DNA from: Myxococcales bacterium
Lineage (GTDB): Bacteria > Myxococcota > Myxococcia > Myxococcales > Myxococcaceae
Direction: 5' to 3'
DNA: 64,000 nt
Assembly: GCA_030681895.1 (NCBI GenBank)
Contig: JAUXRI010000316.1
Coordinates: 1-64,000 of the forward strand
Each line of letters starts with the position of its first letter. Within the stretch, counting starts at the first letter, position 1. The notes beneath the pieces were generated by a model that was given only the letters and a program-made list of their open reading frames with translations, searched no databases and was not told the DNA's origin. Shown here piece by piece: positions 16,562 through 26,740 of the stretch. The translations under genes and the position numbers were made by a program.

Positions 16562-17430
16562 CGCACCTCCACGATGGCTGACGGAATCGTGCGCAGCTGC
16601 GCTTCACCGACGGCGGGTGGCGTGGCGAGGGCTGCACTGAGGAAAGAGGTCATCGCGCTGGTGATGCGCGCGTGCGCGTCATCGAGACTCGTCGTCGGAA
16701 TGCAGCTGCGCTTCACGTCTTCAGCGTCGGAGTCACTGAACTGAAAATGGGTGACGCCCTCGAGCACCACCAGCGCGGTCGGCGAAGAGACCTTCGCCCA
16801 GCCATCACGCACCTGCTGCTCCTTCGCCATGCAGTCGCTCTGGCCCGCCAGGTACATCGTCGGAATCAAGAGCGCCGGGAGCTTCCCGTCGTCCGCCGGG
16901 TCCGAGTAGCTGGCTTGAACGATGGCCGCCTGAAAGCCGCCGGCGAGCGCGAGCTTCATCGTCACCACGCCGCCGAGGCTGTGGCCGGCCACCGCGATTC
17001 GGCCCGGGTCCACCACGCCGTCGAGCACGGGCTTCGTGGTGAAGACGCCAGCGGTCTCGGGCGCGACGAGCGCCCGCCGCGCGGCCTGTCCGAAATCGGC
17101 GGCGAAGAAGGCGAGGTCGAGCGGGTGTCGCGGCATGACCACGACGGTGCCGCGCTTCGCGAGCTCGATGCCCAGCCAGGAGTACCGCGCGGGGTCGACG
17201 GCGCCGCCTTGCACGTAGACGAGCGCGGGCAGCCCGGTGCCGTTGGCGAAGCCCTCGTCGATGGCCGGGAAGAAGACCGTCATCGGCACGAGGTCGGTGC
17301 CATTGGTGCGCACCTCCCAGGACACCATGGCGACGCCTGGCGTGATGACGGTGCCGCGCTCCGGGCCGGCCGGTCGCCCACACGCCCAAAGCACTGCAGA
17401 CCCTGCGAAAACAAAGAGGATTCGACGCAT
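16558..17430 (-). CDS. Alpha/beta hydrolase lipoprotein (dienelactone/PAF-acetylhydrolase-like)
   Basis: A protein of 290 residues with a lipoprotein signal (VLWACG) and an alpha/beta-hydrolase core. The nucleophile elbow is GHSLGG in RIAVAGHSLGGVVTMKLAL, with Ser as nucleophile. The oxyanion-side strand is PALVYVQGGAVDPARYSWLG, and a likely catalytic His is in GVTHFQFSDSD. This layout matches chlorophyllase and platelet-activating-factor acetylhydrolase-like esterases. As a lipoprotein it would act outside the inner membrane on esters or lipids. ATG 17430 is used; a GTG two codons earlier is possible. It overlaps the next gene by 4 bases. Confidence 0.86.
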   Translation of the reverse strand: MRRILFVFAGSAVLWACGRPAGPERGTVITPGVAMVSWEVRTNGTDLVPMTVFFPAIDEGFANGTGLPALVYVQGGAVDPARYSWLGIELAKRGTVVVMPRHPLDLAFFAADFGQAARRALVAPETAGVFTTKPVLDGVVDPGRIAVAGHSLGGVVTMKLALAGGFQAAIVQASYSDPADDGKLPALLIPTMYLAGQSDCMAKEQQVRDGWAKVSSPTALVVLEGVTHFQFSDSDAEDVKRSCIPTTSLDDAHARITSAMTSFLSAALATPPAVGEAQLRTIPSAIVEVR

Positions 17431-17529
17431 GCGCACAACGGCGCATAATGCGTTTGGGTCACCGCTGCGATTGAATCAACCGGCCCCAACCGCGTCTGAT
17501 CCACCGCAGTCCACGAAAGAGGAAACACC

Positions 17530-18951
17530 ATGCGCCGCTTGTTGACCGGGGTACCGCTGCTGGGACTTGGGCTCTTCACGAGCGCCTGCACGGTTCGAAC
17601 GTACGAGTACCGCACGCCAGTGAACACGACGGCCTCGTACGTCGCCACGTGCGATCCACGAATGCCGTGCTCCAACACGTACTACTGGGACGAGTGGCGC
17701 GAGTGTTACGTCTTCTATGACGGCTACCGGTACTACGACGCGCTGGGCACGCCGGGCACGTACCCGCTGCCGCCGCCGAACGTCTCCATCAGCTATCCGC
17801 CTCCGGGCTACGCGCCGCCGTCGGCGTACTACCCGCCGCGTGGCACGTACCGCCGCCCGCCCAGCTACGTGTCGCCGCCCGCTGGCTGGCACGCCGCGGT
17901 GCCGGTGAACCCCGGCTACAACCAGGGCTACAACCAGCCGGGCTACAACCAGCCGCCGCCTGCCGTCGTGAACCAGCCGCCCGCGGGTGGCTCGTTCTGG
18001 GGTCAGCCGCCGCCGCCGCCGCCGGCCCGCTCGGGGAACACTGGCAACTCGCCGCCGGGTGGGTTCGCCCAGCCGCCGCCGCCGCCTGCCTCGGGTGGCT
18101 TCTATGGGAACCAGCCGCCGCCTCCGCCGGGTGGCCGCCCTGGCACCGTGCAGCCGGGCAATCCACCGCCGCCGTCGGGTGGTTTCTTCGGCAACCAGTC
18201 TCCGCCGCCCCCGCCGGGGAACTTCGGTGGCTCGACCGGAGCGCCGCCGCCTCCTCCTGGCAACTTCGGCTCGCCGCCGCCGCCCGGGAACTTCGGTGGC
18301 TCGACGGGCGCACCGCCGCCTCCTGGAAACTTCGGTGGCTCGACGGGCGCACCGCCGCCGCCCGGAAACTTCGGTGGCTCCACGGGCGGAGCCCCGCCGC
18401 CTCCGGGGAACTTCGGCAACTCCAATGGAGCGCCGCGCCCTCCCGGCAACTTCGGCTCGCCGCCGCCTCCCAGTGGGGGCTTCGTTCAGCCTCCGGGCAC
18501 GGGCTCCTTCGGCAGCTCGGGCACGCAGCCGCCGCCTCCTCCGTCGCCGGGCTACATCGGGCCCATCGGCCGGCCGGGTACGGGCACGTCGCCTCCGCCT
18601 CCGTCGCCGGGCTACATCGGGCCGGGTGGTGGCATGCAGGGTGGCTCCGCCGCGCCGCCTCCGGGCAACGCGTACATCGGGCCGGGTGGACGGCCGGGCA
18701 CCTCGTCGGGCACCGCCATCGTTCCGCCGCCGCCGCCGAGCTACCAGGGGCAGATCGAGCGCACGAACCCCAACGGCGGCCTGATGCGTCCCCCCACGCC
18801 GGCGTACACGGTGCCGCTGCCGAACGCGCCGAGCAACATGCCGACGCCGCCCGCGCCGGTTCCGCAGAAGAAGAACCCGTACCCGCCTCCCCCGGGTCCT
18901 GGTGGCGTGCAGCCCGGTGGCCCGTTGCCTCCGCCCCCCGGCATTCGCTGA
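17530..18951 (+). CDS. Proline/glycine-rich repeat lipoprotein
   Basis: A protein of 473 residues. The lipoprotein signal ends in FTSAC (Cys near residue 20). A short Tyr-rich and Cys-containing domain follows (about 25-75: YVATCDPRMPC, YYWDEWRECYVFYDGYRYYDALG). Almost all the rest is low-complexity Pro/Gly/Asn/Tyr sequence: PGYNQ repeats, tandem GNFGGSTGAPPPP units (about 228-315) and SPGYIGP repeats. It should form a long extended stalk on the cell surface or in the periplasm. AGAGGAAA precedes the ATG, and a terminator follows. Repeat number is expected to vary between strains. Confidence 0.84.
   Translation: MRRLLTGVPLLGLGLFTSACTVRTYEYRTPVNTTASYVATCDPRMPCSNTYYWDEWRECYVFYDGYRYYDALGTPGTYPLPPPNVSISYPPPGYAPPSAYYPPRGTYRRPPSYVSPPAGWHAAVPVNPGYNQGYNQPGYNQPPPAVVNQPPAGGSFWGQPPPPPPARSGNTGNSPPGGFAQPPPPPASGGFYGNQPPPPPGGRPGTVQPGNPPPPSGGFFGNQSPPPPPGNFGGSTGAPPPPPGNFGSPPPPGNFGGSTGAPPPPGNFGGSTGAPPPPGNFGGSTGGAPPPPGNFGNSNGAPRPPGNFGSPPPPSGGFVQPPGTGSFGSSGTQPPPPPSPGYIGPIGRPGTGTSPPPPSPGYIGPGGGMQGGSAAPPPGNAYIGPGGRPGTSSGTAIVPPPPPSYQGQIERTNPNGGLMRPPTPAYTVPLPNAPSNMPTPPAPVPQKKNPYPPPPGPGGVQPGGPLPPPPGIR
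18211..18470. repeat. Tandem coding repeats, GNFGGSTGAPPPP type
   Basis: At least five imperfect units of about 36-42 bases encode P-rich GNFG(G/S)(S/T) blocks within the lipoprotein gene at 17530. Neighbouring units are nearly identical at the DNA level, so slippage or unequal recombination could change copy number. Confidence 0.8.
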
Positions 18952-18975
18952 GCAGCTGACGGCGTCGGGATTTCG

Positions 18976-19014
18976 GAGGGGCTGGAGCCACACGGTTCCG
19001 GCCCCTCTTGTTTT
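18976..19014 (+). terminator. Rho-independent terminator after the Pro-rich lipoprotein gene
   Basis: An 11-base stem with one G-T pair (GAGGGGCTGGA with TCCGGCCCCTC) and a 10-base loop is followed by TTGTTTT. It starts 25 bases after the stop at 18951. Confidence 0.85.
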
Positions 19015-19156
19015 CATGTGGAGCGGCCGCGCCACGAAGGCCCGTCAGCAACGTGACGCGCCGCGGACGCGCTGGAGACCGCGCCTCGCTGGAGGTCCGG
19101 TGTCACGCCCCTGACGCAGCAATTGGCCCACGGGCTGCACTGATCAGCCACCGGGA

Positions 19157-21037
<1,881 letters not shown>

Positions 21038-21174
21038 AGCGCACGCCCGGGCGTTCGGTTCGCGGCCTGTGCACTCGAGTGGGCACACCCGATCGCACGT
21101 GGACGCCAAAGGTGGGAAGGGTTTTTCGGGGTCGCGGCATTCCTCTGTGAACACCCACTCACCTGGAGTCGCCG

Positions 21175-22524
21175 ATGAAACGTGCCCTGATGCCGTTGAC
21201 AGCCGTCGTGTGTCTGCTCGCTTCTTCCGCCTTCGCCCAGCTGGGCAACGGCACCAACCCCGAGTGCCTCGACCCCGAGTGTGGCAAGCCCAAGGAGCAG
21301 GGCGGTGGCGGTGGCTGTGGCTGCGGCTGCGGCTGCGGCTGCTCCGTCTGGGTCGCGTACACGGATGACGGCAAGACGCTGGCGTACACCGACGACGCCG
21401 ACGGCGACGGCAAGGGCGACTCGGTCGACAACTGCCCCTTCGCGTCGAACCGCGACCAGATTGACGTCGACGGCGATGGCGTGGGCAACAGCTGCGACAA
21501 CTGCTCGGCCGCGTCGAACTTCAGCCAGCTCGACACCGACGGCGACGGCAGCGGAGACACCTGCGACGGCGACCTCGACGGAGACCTCGTCGAGAACGTG
21601 CTCGACAACTGCGCGTCGATTCCGAACAAGGCCGTCAACGGCGCGCAGCAGAACCTCGACGGTGACGCCTTCGGCGACGTCTGCGACATCGACCTCGACG
21701 GCGACAGCTTCCCCAACACCGACGACCTCTGCCCGCTCATCAACAGCGCGACCAACGTCGACCTGCCGGGGCAGCTCTGCAAGCGCGACTCCGACGTCGA
21801 CGGCATCTTCGACCACGTCGACAACTGCCCCTTCACGGCCAACAGCAACAACCAGGATCTCGACCGCGACGGCCAGGGCGACGTGTGTGACCTCGACATC
21901 GACGGCGACGGGCTCAACGACAAGCTGAGCGACCTGACGGCGACGGGCAAAGACAACTGCTCGCTGGTGCGCAACCGCGACCAGGCCGACGGCGACTTCG
22001 ACGGCCTCGGCGACTCGTGCGACGCGAAGTTCTGTCTCGTCATCGACCCGTCGAACAAGGCCGACTGCCTCGACCCGAGCGGTGCCTTCAAGGTGCACGC
22101 GGGTGGCCTCGTCACCTTGAAGCGCGGCGAGAAGTTCCGCCTGCCGCTGTTCGCCAACCGCAACGGCGCCGCCATCGAATACACGTGGACGGTGGTGGGC
22201 CGCCCGGCGGGCAGCACGGCCGCCGTCGAGAACCCGACCGGCGCCGTCACGATGTCGAACCACTACCAGTACGCGTACCAGGACCAGAGCGTGCCGAGCT
22301 TCACCTCGGACGTCGACGGCGAGTACGACCTGCAGCTCCAGGCGAAGCTCGCGTTCCCCGACCGCGCGTACCCGGAGAAGAAGGAAGCCGTGTCGTCGCT
22401 GAAGATGACGGCCGCGCCGGACGGTGGCTCGACCCAGAAGCCGGGCAGCTGCAGCGCGGTGCCGGTCGACGCCTCGCTCGCCGCCCTCGGGCTCGCGATG
22501 CTGCTGCGTCGCCGCCGCGCCTGA
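21175..22524 (+). CDS. Thrombospondin type-3 repeat surface protein with MYXO-CTERM-like tail
   Basis: A protein of 449 residues with a signal peptide ending SSAFA. A striking Gly-Cys dipeptide run (GGGGCGCGCGCGCS, about residues 43-56) is followed by some seven or eight calcium-binding thrombospondin type-3 repeats (DGDGKGD..DNC type, about 70-285) and an Ig-like beta domain (about 300-410). The end has the MYXO-CTERM layout: a Cys in PGSCSAVPVD, a short hydrophobic helix (ASLAALGLAMLL) and RRRR. In myxobacteria such tails are processed so that the protein is displayed at the cell surface. GGAG precedes the ATG, and a terminator follows. Confidence 0.9.
   Translation: MKRALMPLTAVVCLLASSAFAQLGNGTNPECLDPECGKPKEQGGGGGCGCGCGCGCSVWVAYTDDGKTLAYTDDADGDGKGDSVDNCPFASNRDQIDVDGDGVGNSCDNCSAASNFSQLDTDGDGSGDTCDGDLDGDLVENVLDNCASIPNKAVNGAQQNLDGDAFGDVCDIDLDGDSFPNTDDLCPLINSATNVDLPGQLCKRDSDVDGIFDHVDNCPFTANSNNQDLDRDGQGDVCDLDIDGDGLNDKLSDLTATGKDNCSLVRNRDQADGDFDGLGDSCDAKFCLVIDPSNKADCLDPSGAFKVHAGGLVTLKRGEKFRLPLFANRNGAAIEYTWTVVGRPAGSTAAVENPTGAVTMSNHYQYAYQDQSVPSFTSDVDGEYDLQLQAKLAFPDRAYPEKKEAVSSLKMTAAPDGGSTQKPGSCSAVPVDASLAALGLAMLLRRRRA
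21385..22020. repeat. Coding repeats for thrombospondin type-3 calcium-binding units
   Basis: Repeated GACGGCGACGG-type DNA encodes DxDxDG calcium loops at intervals of about 70-110 bases, with paired Cys codons (DNC, DVC, DSC). Confidence 0.75.
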
Positions 22525-22549
22525 CACTCCTCTGGGCTCGACGACTCCG

Positions 22550-22589
22550 ACTCCCGGTCGCCCTCGCGGTGGCCGGGAGTTTCGCTTTT
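22550..22589 (+). terminator. Terminator after the thrombospondin-repeat gene
   Basis: A perfect 8-base stem (ACTCCCGG with CCGGGAGT), a 15-base loop and the tail TTCGCTTTT lie 26 bases after the stop at 22524. Confidence 0.78.
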
Positions 22590-22685
22590 CGAAGGTGAAG
22601 GTCGGAAAAGCACTTTGTCTCAGCAGCGTGACGCCCGCGAAGCGAAAGACTCGCACCCGCACTCCTGACCGGTACATTGCGGCGC

Positions 22686-23255
22686 ATGTCGTCGCCGTCG
22701 CCGTCGCCGGTCATCGAGCGGGTCGTCTTCGAGCAGACCATCGAAGGTCTCTTCGTCACGGCGCTGCGCTCGCGCATGACGCCGGCGCTGCAGCGCGTGC
22801 TGAAGGACGAGGGCGTCGACCTGATGCAGCGGCTGCGGCCTGCGTACCCCGTCGAGGTGTGGACGAAGTGTTGTCTGGCGGCAGCGAAGCACCTGCACCC
22901 GTCGCTCCCGGTCGAGGACAGCCTGCGCCTGCTCGGAGAGTCCGTCGTCGAGGGCTTCGCCAGCGGCTTCCTCGGTCGCGCGTTGATGGGCGTGGTGCGC
23001 GTGCTCGGCCCGCACCGGGCCCTCGCGCGGGTGCGACAGAACTTCCGCTCGGGGAACAACTACGCCGAGGCGACCGTCACGAAGCTCGAAGAGACGACCT
23101 ACGAGGTGTGGATGAACGAGCGCGGACCGACGCGGTACGTCTGCCAGGGCATCATCCTCGCCGGGTTGCGCGAGACGAAGGCGGTTGGCTCCCGAGTCGA
23201 CGTCACGCGCTTCGACGACGACTCGGTGTGGTTCCGCGCGTCGTGGGAGCGGTGA
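22686..23255 (+). CDS. DUF2378 / TIGR02265 family protein
   Basis: A protein of 189 residues from ATG 22686; an in-frame TTG lies three codons earlier. The layout matches the DUF2378 family, a set of paralogues abundant in Myxococcus and Stigmatella. Features seen are VIERVVFEQTIEGLF at the N terminus, then AYPVEVWTKCCLAAAKHLHP, a helical ESVVEGFASGFLGRALM region, and a beta-rich C terminus ending FRASWER. The fold and function are not known to me, though these soluble proteins are thought to be signalling-related. The last 29 codons (23169-23255) occur again, inverted, at 31457-31543 with 84 of 87 bases identical. Confidence 0.87.
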   Translation: MSSPSPSPVIERVVFEQTIEGLFVTALRSRMTPALQRVLKDEGVDLMQRLRPAYPVEVWTKCCLAAAKHLHPSLPVEDSLRLLGESVVEGFASGFLGRALMGVVRVLGPHRALARVRQNFRSGNNYAEATVTKLEETTYEVWMNERGPTRYVCQGIILAGLRETKAVGSRVDVTRFDDDSVWFRASWER

Positions 23256-23304
23256 GCGCTCGCTCTCGCTTCCCAACGCACCTCGTCCGTAGGACAACGG
23301 GCGC

Positions 23305-24099
23305 GTGAACGTTCTGCTCTCGCTCGTGCTCGCGGTGGCTCCCGATGCGCCGCGCCTGCTGGTGCTGCCGGACCCGTCGGGGAGCGTGCTGGCGGCTTCG
23401 AACGCAGGCACCCCGCAGAGCCTGCTCGACGCCCGCAAGCTGGGAGAGCAGCTGCGCTACGAAGAGGCCGTCGTGGAGTACCAGCGCTACCTCTCGACAC
23501 CCGAGCGGCCCGTGAAGGAGCGCTCGCTCGCCCTCTTCGAGCTCGGCTTCATTCACCTCGTGCTGGGCGACGAGGCGACCGCGCAGACCCGCGCCATCGA
23601 AGCGCTGGAGCTCGACCCGAAGCTCTCTCTCCCAGCGGGCACCGCGCAGAAGCAGGTCGACTTCTTGAACCGCACCCGGAAGGCGTGGCTCGCGCGCGCC
23701 AGGCTCGAGGTGCGAGACCGCGAGAGCGATGACGCCGCGTCGCTGGTGCGCGTGGCGCTGTCGGACCCGGATCAGAAGGTGGCGCGGGTGCTCATCCGCT
23801 CGTCTTCGAAGTCCATCGGCCCGTTCACCTCGAGCGAGATGAAGTGCGACGCCGAGCTGTGCATCGCAGCGCTGCCGTCGCCCACGGGAGACCCGAGCTT
23901 CACCGCGTACTACTTCGTCGAGGCGCTCGACGACACGCAGGCCACCATCGCGCGCGCAGGCAGCGCCGAGGCGCCGTCGCAGCTCGTCGTCGTCGACACG
24001 CGGCCCTGGTACCAGTCACCGTGGGTGTGGGCCATCGCGGGCGCCGTCATCGTCGGCGGCGCGGCGGTCGGCTACGCGTTGGCGCCCGGCCCGCGGTAA
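23305..24099 (+). CDS. Exported TPR-like protein with C-terminal membrane anchor
   Basis: A protein of 264 residues starting at GTG 23305. It has a signal-like hydrophobic N terminus (VNVLLSLVLAVAPDAP). Residues 40-110 look like two tetratricopeptide-type helical pairs (LRYEEAVVEYQRYLSTPE, LALFELGFIHLVLGDEATA). A beta domain follows, and a C-terminal helix near 235-258 (SPWVWAIAGAVIVGGAAVGYALAP) precedes a short tail. This signal, TPR and C-terminal helix layout is common in myxobacterial envelope proteins. It follows DUF2378 by 49 bases on the same strand. Confidence 0.8.
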   Translation: MNVLLSLVLAVAPDAPRLLVLPDPSGSVLAASNAGTPQSLLDARKLGEQLRYEEAVVEYQRYLSTPERPVKERSLALFELGFIHLVLGDEATAQTRAIEALELDPKLSLPAGTAQKQVDFLNRTRKAWLARARLEVRDRESDDAASLVRVALSDPDQKVARVLIRSSSKSIGPFTSSEMKCDAELCIAALPSPTGDPSFTAYYFVEALDDTQATIARAGSAEAPSQLVVVDTRPWYQSPWVWAIAGAVIVGGAAVGYALAPGPR

Positions 24100-24165
24100 C
24101 GCGACGGCGGAGCCCCCCGCCGCAGCCCGGGCAGCTGCCACGGCGAGAACCTTCGCGATGATCCG

Positions 24166-25539
24166 TCAGTACGCGTAGTTGTTCGTCTCGCCGAACGTCT
24201 TGAGTGACTTCTTCATCGCGTCCTTCGACTCGCGCTTCGCGTCGTAGCTCCCGCTCTCCCAGCGCTTCTTCGTGTCGGACATGACAGCGTCTTCGCCGGC
24301 CAGCGCATCAGCCGAGGTGCCGAACACCGCGCGCGCGCGGTCGAGCAGGCCCAGGGCGTTGGAGCGGTCTCCGCGCTCGAGCGCTTCACTCGCGAGGACG
24401 AGCTGCTCGTTGCCGAAGGCCCGGGCGACGTCGGCGTAGAGCGCCTCGTCACGCGACCCCGCGACGGCCACCGCGTCTTCGGAGCGCGCCACCACGACGC
24501 TGGCCTGGGCCGCCTCGCGAACGCCAGCGGTGTTGGTCCACGAGAGCTTCGGCGAGACGAGGGTGACGACGCCCAGGCCGGGGACATGCTGGAGCTTCAC
24601 CAGCACCCGCGCCGTGGCGCCTGCGGCGAAGTCAGGCAGCGTCACCGTCGAGCCTGGCAGGAGCGTGCGGCCCGCCGCTGAGACGACCATCACGTCGCTC
24701 CCCGGCGCGAGCTCGAGGGTGACGTTGCGCGCGAGCGGCTTGCGGGCGAGCTCGAGCTCCTGGGCGAGCACCACCTCGAGCGCCTCGGGCTGACGGAGGT
24801 CGCCGTAGAAGCCGCCACCCGACTGCGCCAGGCCACGCATCAGGCCCGGGTCGAAGTCGTCACCGACGCCGATGGCGGTGAGGGTCGTGCCGCGCTCGTG
24901 GGTGGCCATGGCCCTGCGCTCCAGCGACGCGCGGTCGACGTCGCCCGCGGTGGCCTTGCCGTCACTGACGAGCACGAGGCGTCTGCTCCCCAGCGCGTTG
25001 CCCAGGGTCTTCTCGCCGGCCTCGAGGCCCGCGCTGATGTTGGTGCTCCCGTCGGGGCCGAGCTGATCAATCCACGTGATGGCGCGCAGCCGTCCAGTCG
25101 TGTCCATCCGCGTGAGCGACCACGAGCGGGCCCGGTCGCTGAAGGCCACCAGGGCGAGCTCGTCGTCGTCACCGAGGCGGTTGACCAGCGCGCGCGCTGC
25201 GTTCCTGGCCTGAAACATCTTGTCGCCGGCCATCGAGCCCGAGACGTCGATGACGACGGCCAGGCTCACGCGTTGCAGAGCGACGTCGTCTTTCGAAGCC
25301 GTGACGTCGATGACGGCCCACGCGTCGCCGCCGTTGGTCGAGAGCAGTTGATGGGTCGACGCCGCGGTGAAGGACAAGGTGCCCGCGGCCGACGCAACGG
25401 GCGCAGCGACGGTGGACGACATGGACGGCCTGGCAGGCGTCGACGCCGCCGTGGACGAGGTGGTGCGGGGTCCCTGGGTGAGCAGAGCGACCAGCGTGAG
25501 GACGGCAGCAGCAGCGAGCAGGGTCGTGGTTCGGTTCAT
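24166..25539 (-). CDS. VWA-domain protein, membrane-anchored or exported
   Basis: A protein of 457 residues from ATG 25539. A signal or anchor helix (TTLLAAAAVLTLVALLTQG) is followed by a Ser/Thr/Ala linker. A von Willebrand A domain lies at about 85-270, with an intact metal site: DVSGSM for MIDAS motif 1, a Thr in the STNISAGL segment and VLVSDGKATAGD. A beta-sandwich region and a helical C terminus follow, ending KKSLKTFGETNNYAY. VWA domains bind protein ligands through a divalent metal. The arrangement resembles YfbK-like VWA proteins, but assignment to that family is not certain. Confidence 0.89.
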   Translation of the reverse strand: MNRTTTLLAAAAVLTLVALLTQGPRTTSSTAASTPARPSMSSTVAAPVASAAGTLSFTAASTHQLLSTNGGDAWAVIDVTASKDDVALQRVSLAVVIDVSGSMAGDKMFQARNAARALVNRLGDDDELALVAFSDRARSWSLTRMDTTGRLRAITWIDQLGPDGSTNISAGLEAGEKTLGNALGSRRLVLVSDGKATAGDVDRASLERRAMATHERGTTLTAIGVGDDFDPGLMRGLAQSGGGFYGDLRQPEALEVVLAQELELARKPLARNVTLELAPGSDVMVVSAAGRTLLPGSTVTLPDFAAGATARVLVKLQHVPGLGVVTLVSPKLSWTNTAGVREAAQASVVVARSEDAVAVAGSRDEALYADVARAFGNEQLVLASEALERGDRSNALGLLDRARAVFGTSADALAGEDAVMSDTKKRWESGSYDAKRESKDAMKKSLKTFGETNNYAY

Positions 25540-25681
25540 GGTGCGCTCCGGACAGCGTGATGGGTGCCACGGTTTCACGGACGAGGTGGCGCGCCCATCG
25601 GCCGTCGGGTGGTCCACCCGATGACCGACGGTCACTCGTCCGATGCGGGCGCGCGCCGGCGCTCCCGGCTACATCAGGCGA

Positions 25682-26686
25682 ATGCTCAATCATCAGGTCC
25701 GCCTCGCGGCACGTCCCGTCGGTCTCCCGAAGCGCAACGACTGGAGCTTCACCGAAGAGCCCGTGGGCGAGCCTCCCGAGGGTGGCTTCGTGGTGAAGAC
25801 GCTGATGCTCTCGCTGGACCCAGCGATGCGCGGGTGGATGAACGAGGGGAGGAGCTACATCCCTCCCGTCGGCATCGGAGAGGTGATGCGCGCGGGCGGC
25901 GTCGGTGTCGTCATCGCCAGCAAGAGCCCGGCGTTTCCCATCGGCACGCACGTCAGCGCGGGCCTCGGCGTGCAGGAGTACCGGGTGTTCACCAGCGGCA
26001 AGGGTGTCGAGCGAATCGAACTGTCCATCGCGCCGCTCGAGAAGTGGCTCAACGCGCTCGGCATGCCGGGCATGACGGCGTATTTCGGGTTGCTCGACGT
26101 CGGCCAGCCAAAGCCCGGCGAGACGGTCGTCGTCTCGGGAGCCGCGGGCGCCGTCGGTCAGACCGTCGGGCAGGTCGCGAAGCTGAAAGGCTGTCGGGTG
26201 GTGGGCATCGCGGGCGGCGCGGCGAAGTGCGACTTCGTGGTGAAGGAGCTCGGGTTCGACGCCTGCATCGACTACCGCGCGGGCGAGGTGCGCGAGGGGC
26301 TCAAGCAGCACTGCCCCTCGGGCGTCGACGTGTACTTCGACAACGTCGGTGGAGAGATTCTCGACACCGTGCTCACGCGCCTCAACAAGAAGGCGCGCGT
26401 CGTCATCTGCGGCGCCATCTCCCAGTACAACTCGACGACGGCGGTGAAGGGCCCGGCGAACTACCTCTCGCTGCTCGTCAACCGCGCGCGCATGGAGGGC
26501 ATCGTGGTGTTCGACTACGCCGACCGCTACCCCGAGGGCATCGCGCAGCTCGCCGCGTGGATGAAGGAGGGGAAGTTCGTCTCACGTGAAGACGTCGTCG
26601 ATGGCCTCGAGCACTTTCCCGAGGCGTTGCTGAAGCTCTTCAGCGGCGAGAACTTCGGGAAGCTCGTCCTGCGCGTCGCGAGCTGA
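25682..26686 (+). CDS. NADP-dependent oxidoreductase, CurA/leukotriene B4 dehydrogenase-like
   Basis: A protein of 334 residues. The family start RLAARPVGLPKRNDWSFTEE and the segment LMLSLDPAMRGWMNEGRSY are characteristic of the PTGR/CurA branch of medium-chain reductases. The coenzyme site is in TVVVSGAAGAVGQTVGQVAK, and GVDVYFDNVGG is the conserved catalytic-domain motif. These enzymes reduce the double bond of enones and aldehydes using NADPH in the cytoplasm. ATG 25682 fits the family length. It is divergent from the VWA gene and stands alone. Confidence 0.93.
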   Translation: MLNHQVRLAARPVGLPKRNDWSFTEEPVGEPPEGGFVVKTLMLSLDPAMRGWMNEGRSYIPPVGIGEVMRAGGVGVVIASKSPAFPIGTHVSAGLGVQEYRVFTSGKGVERIELSIAPLEKWLNALGMPGMTAYFGLLDVGQPKPGETVVVSGAAGAVGQTVGQVAKLKGCRVVGIAGGAAKCDFVVKELGFDACIDYRAGEVREGLKQHCPSGVDVYFDNVGGEILDTVLTRLNKKARVVICGAISQYNSTTAVKGPANYLSLLVNRARMEGIVVFDYADRYPEGIAQLAAWMKEGKFVSREDVVDGLEHFPEALLKLFSGENFGKLVLRVAS

Positions 26687-26740
26687 GGCTCACGGCGGCA
26701 ACTCCCACGGTCACGCGAGGCGCAGCGAGCGTCTCGGCTT

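Noticed and set aside
18211-18470. Regular repeats considered as a CRISPR or VNTR outside genes
   Set aside because: They are in-frame codons of a Pro/Gly-rich protein with a signal peptide and terminator around it.
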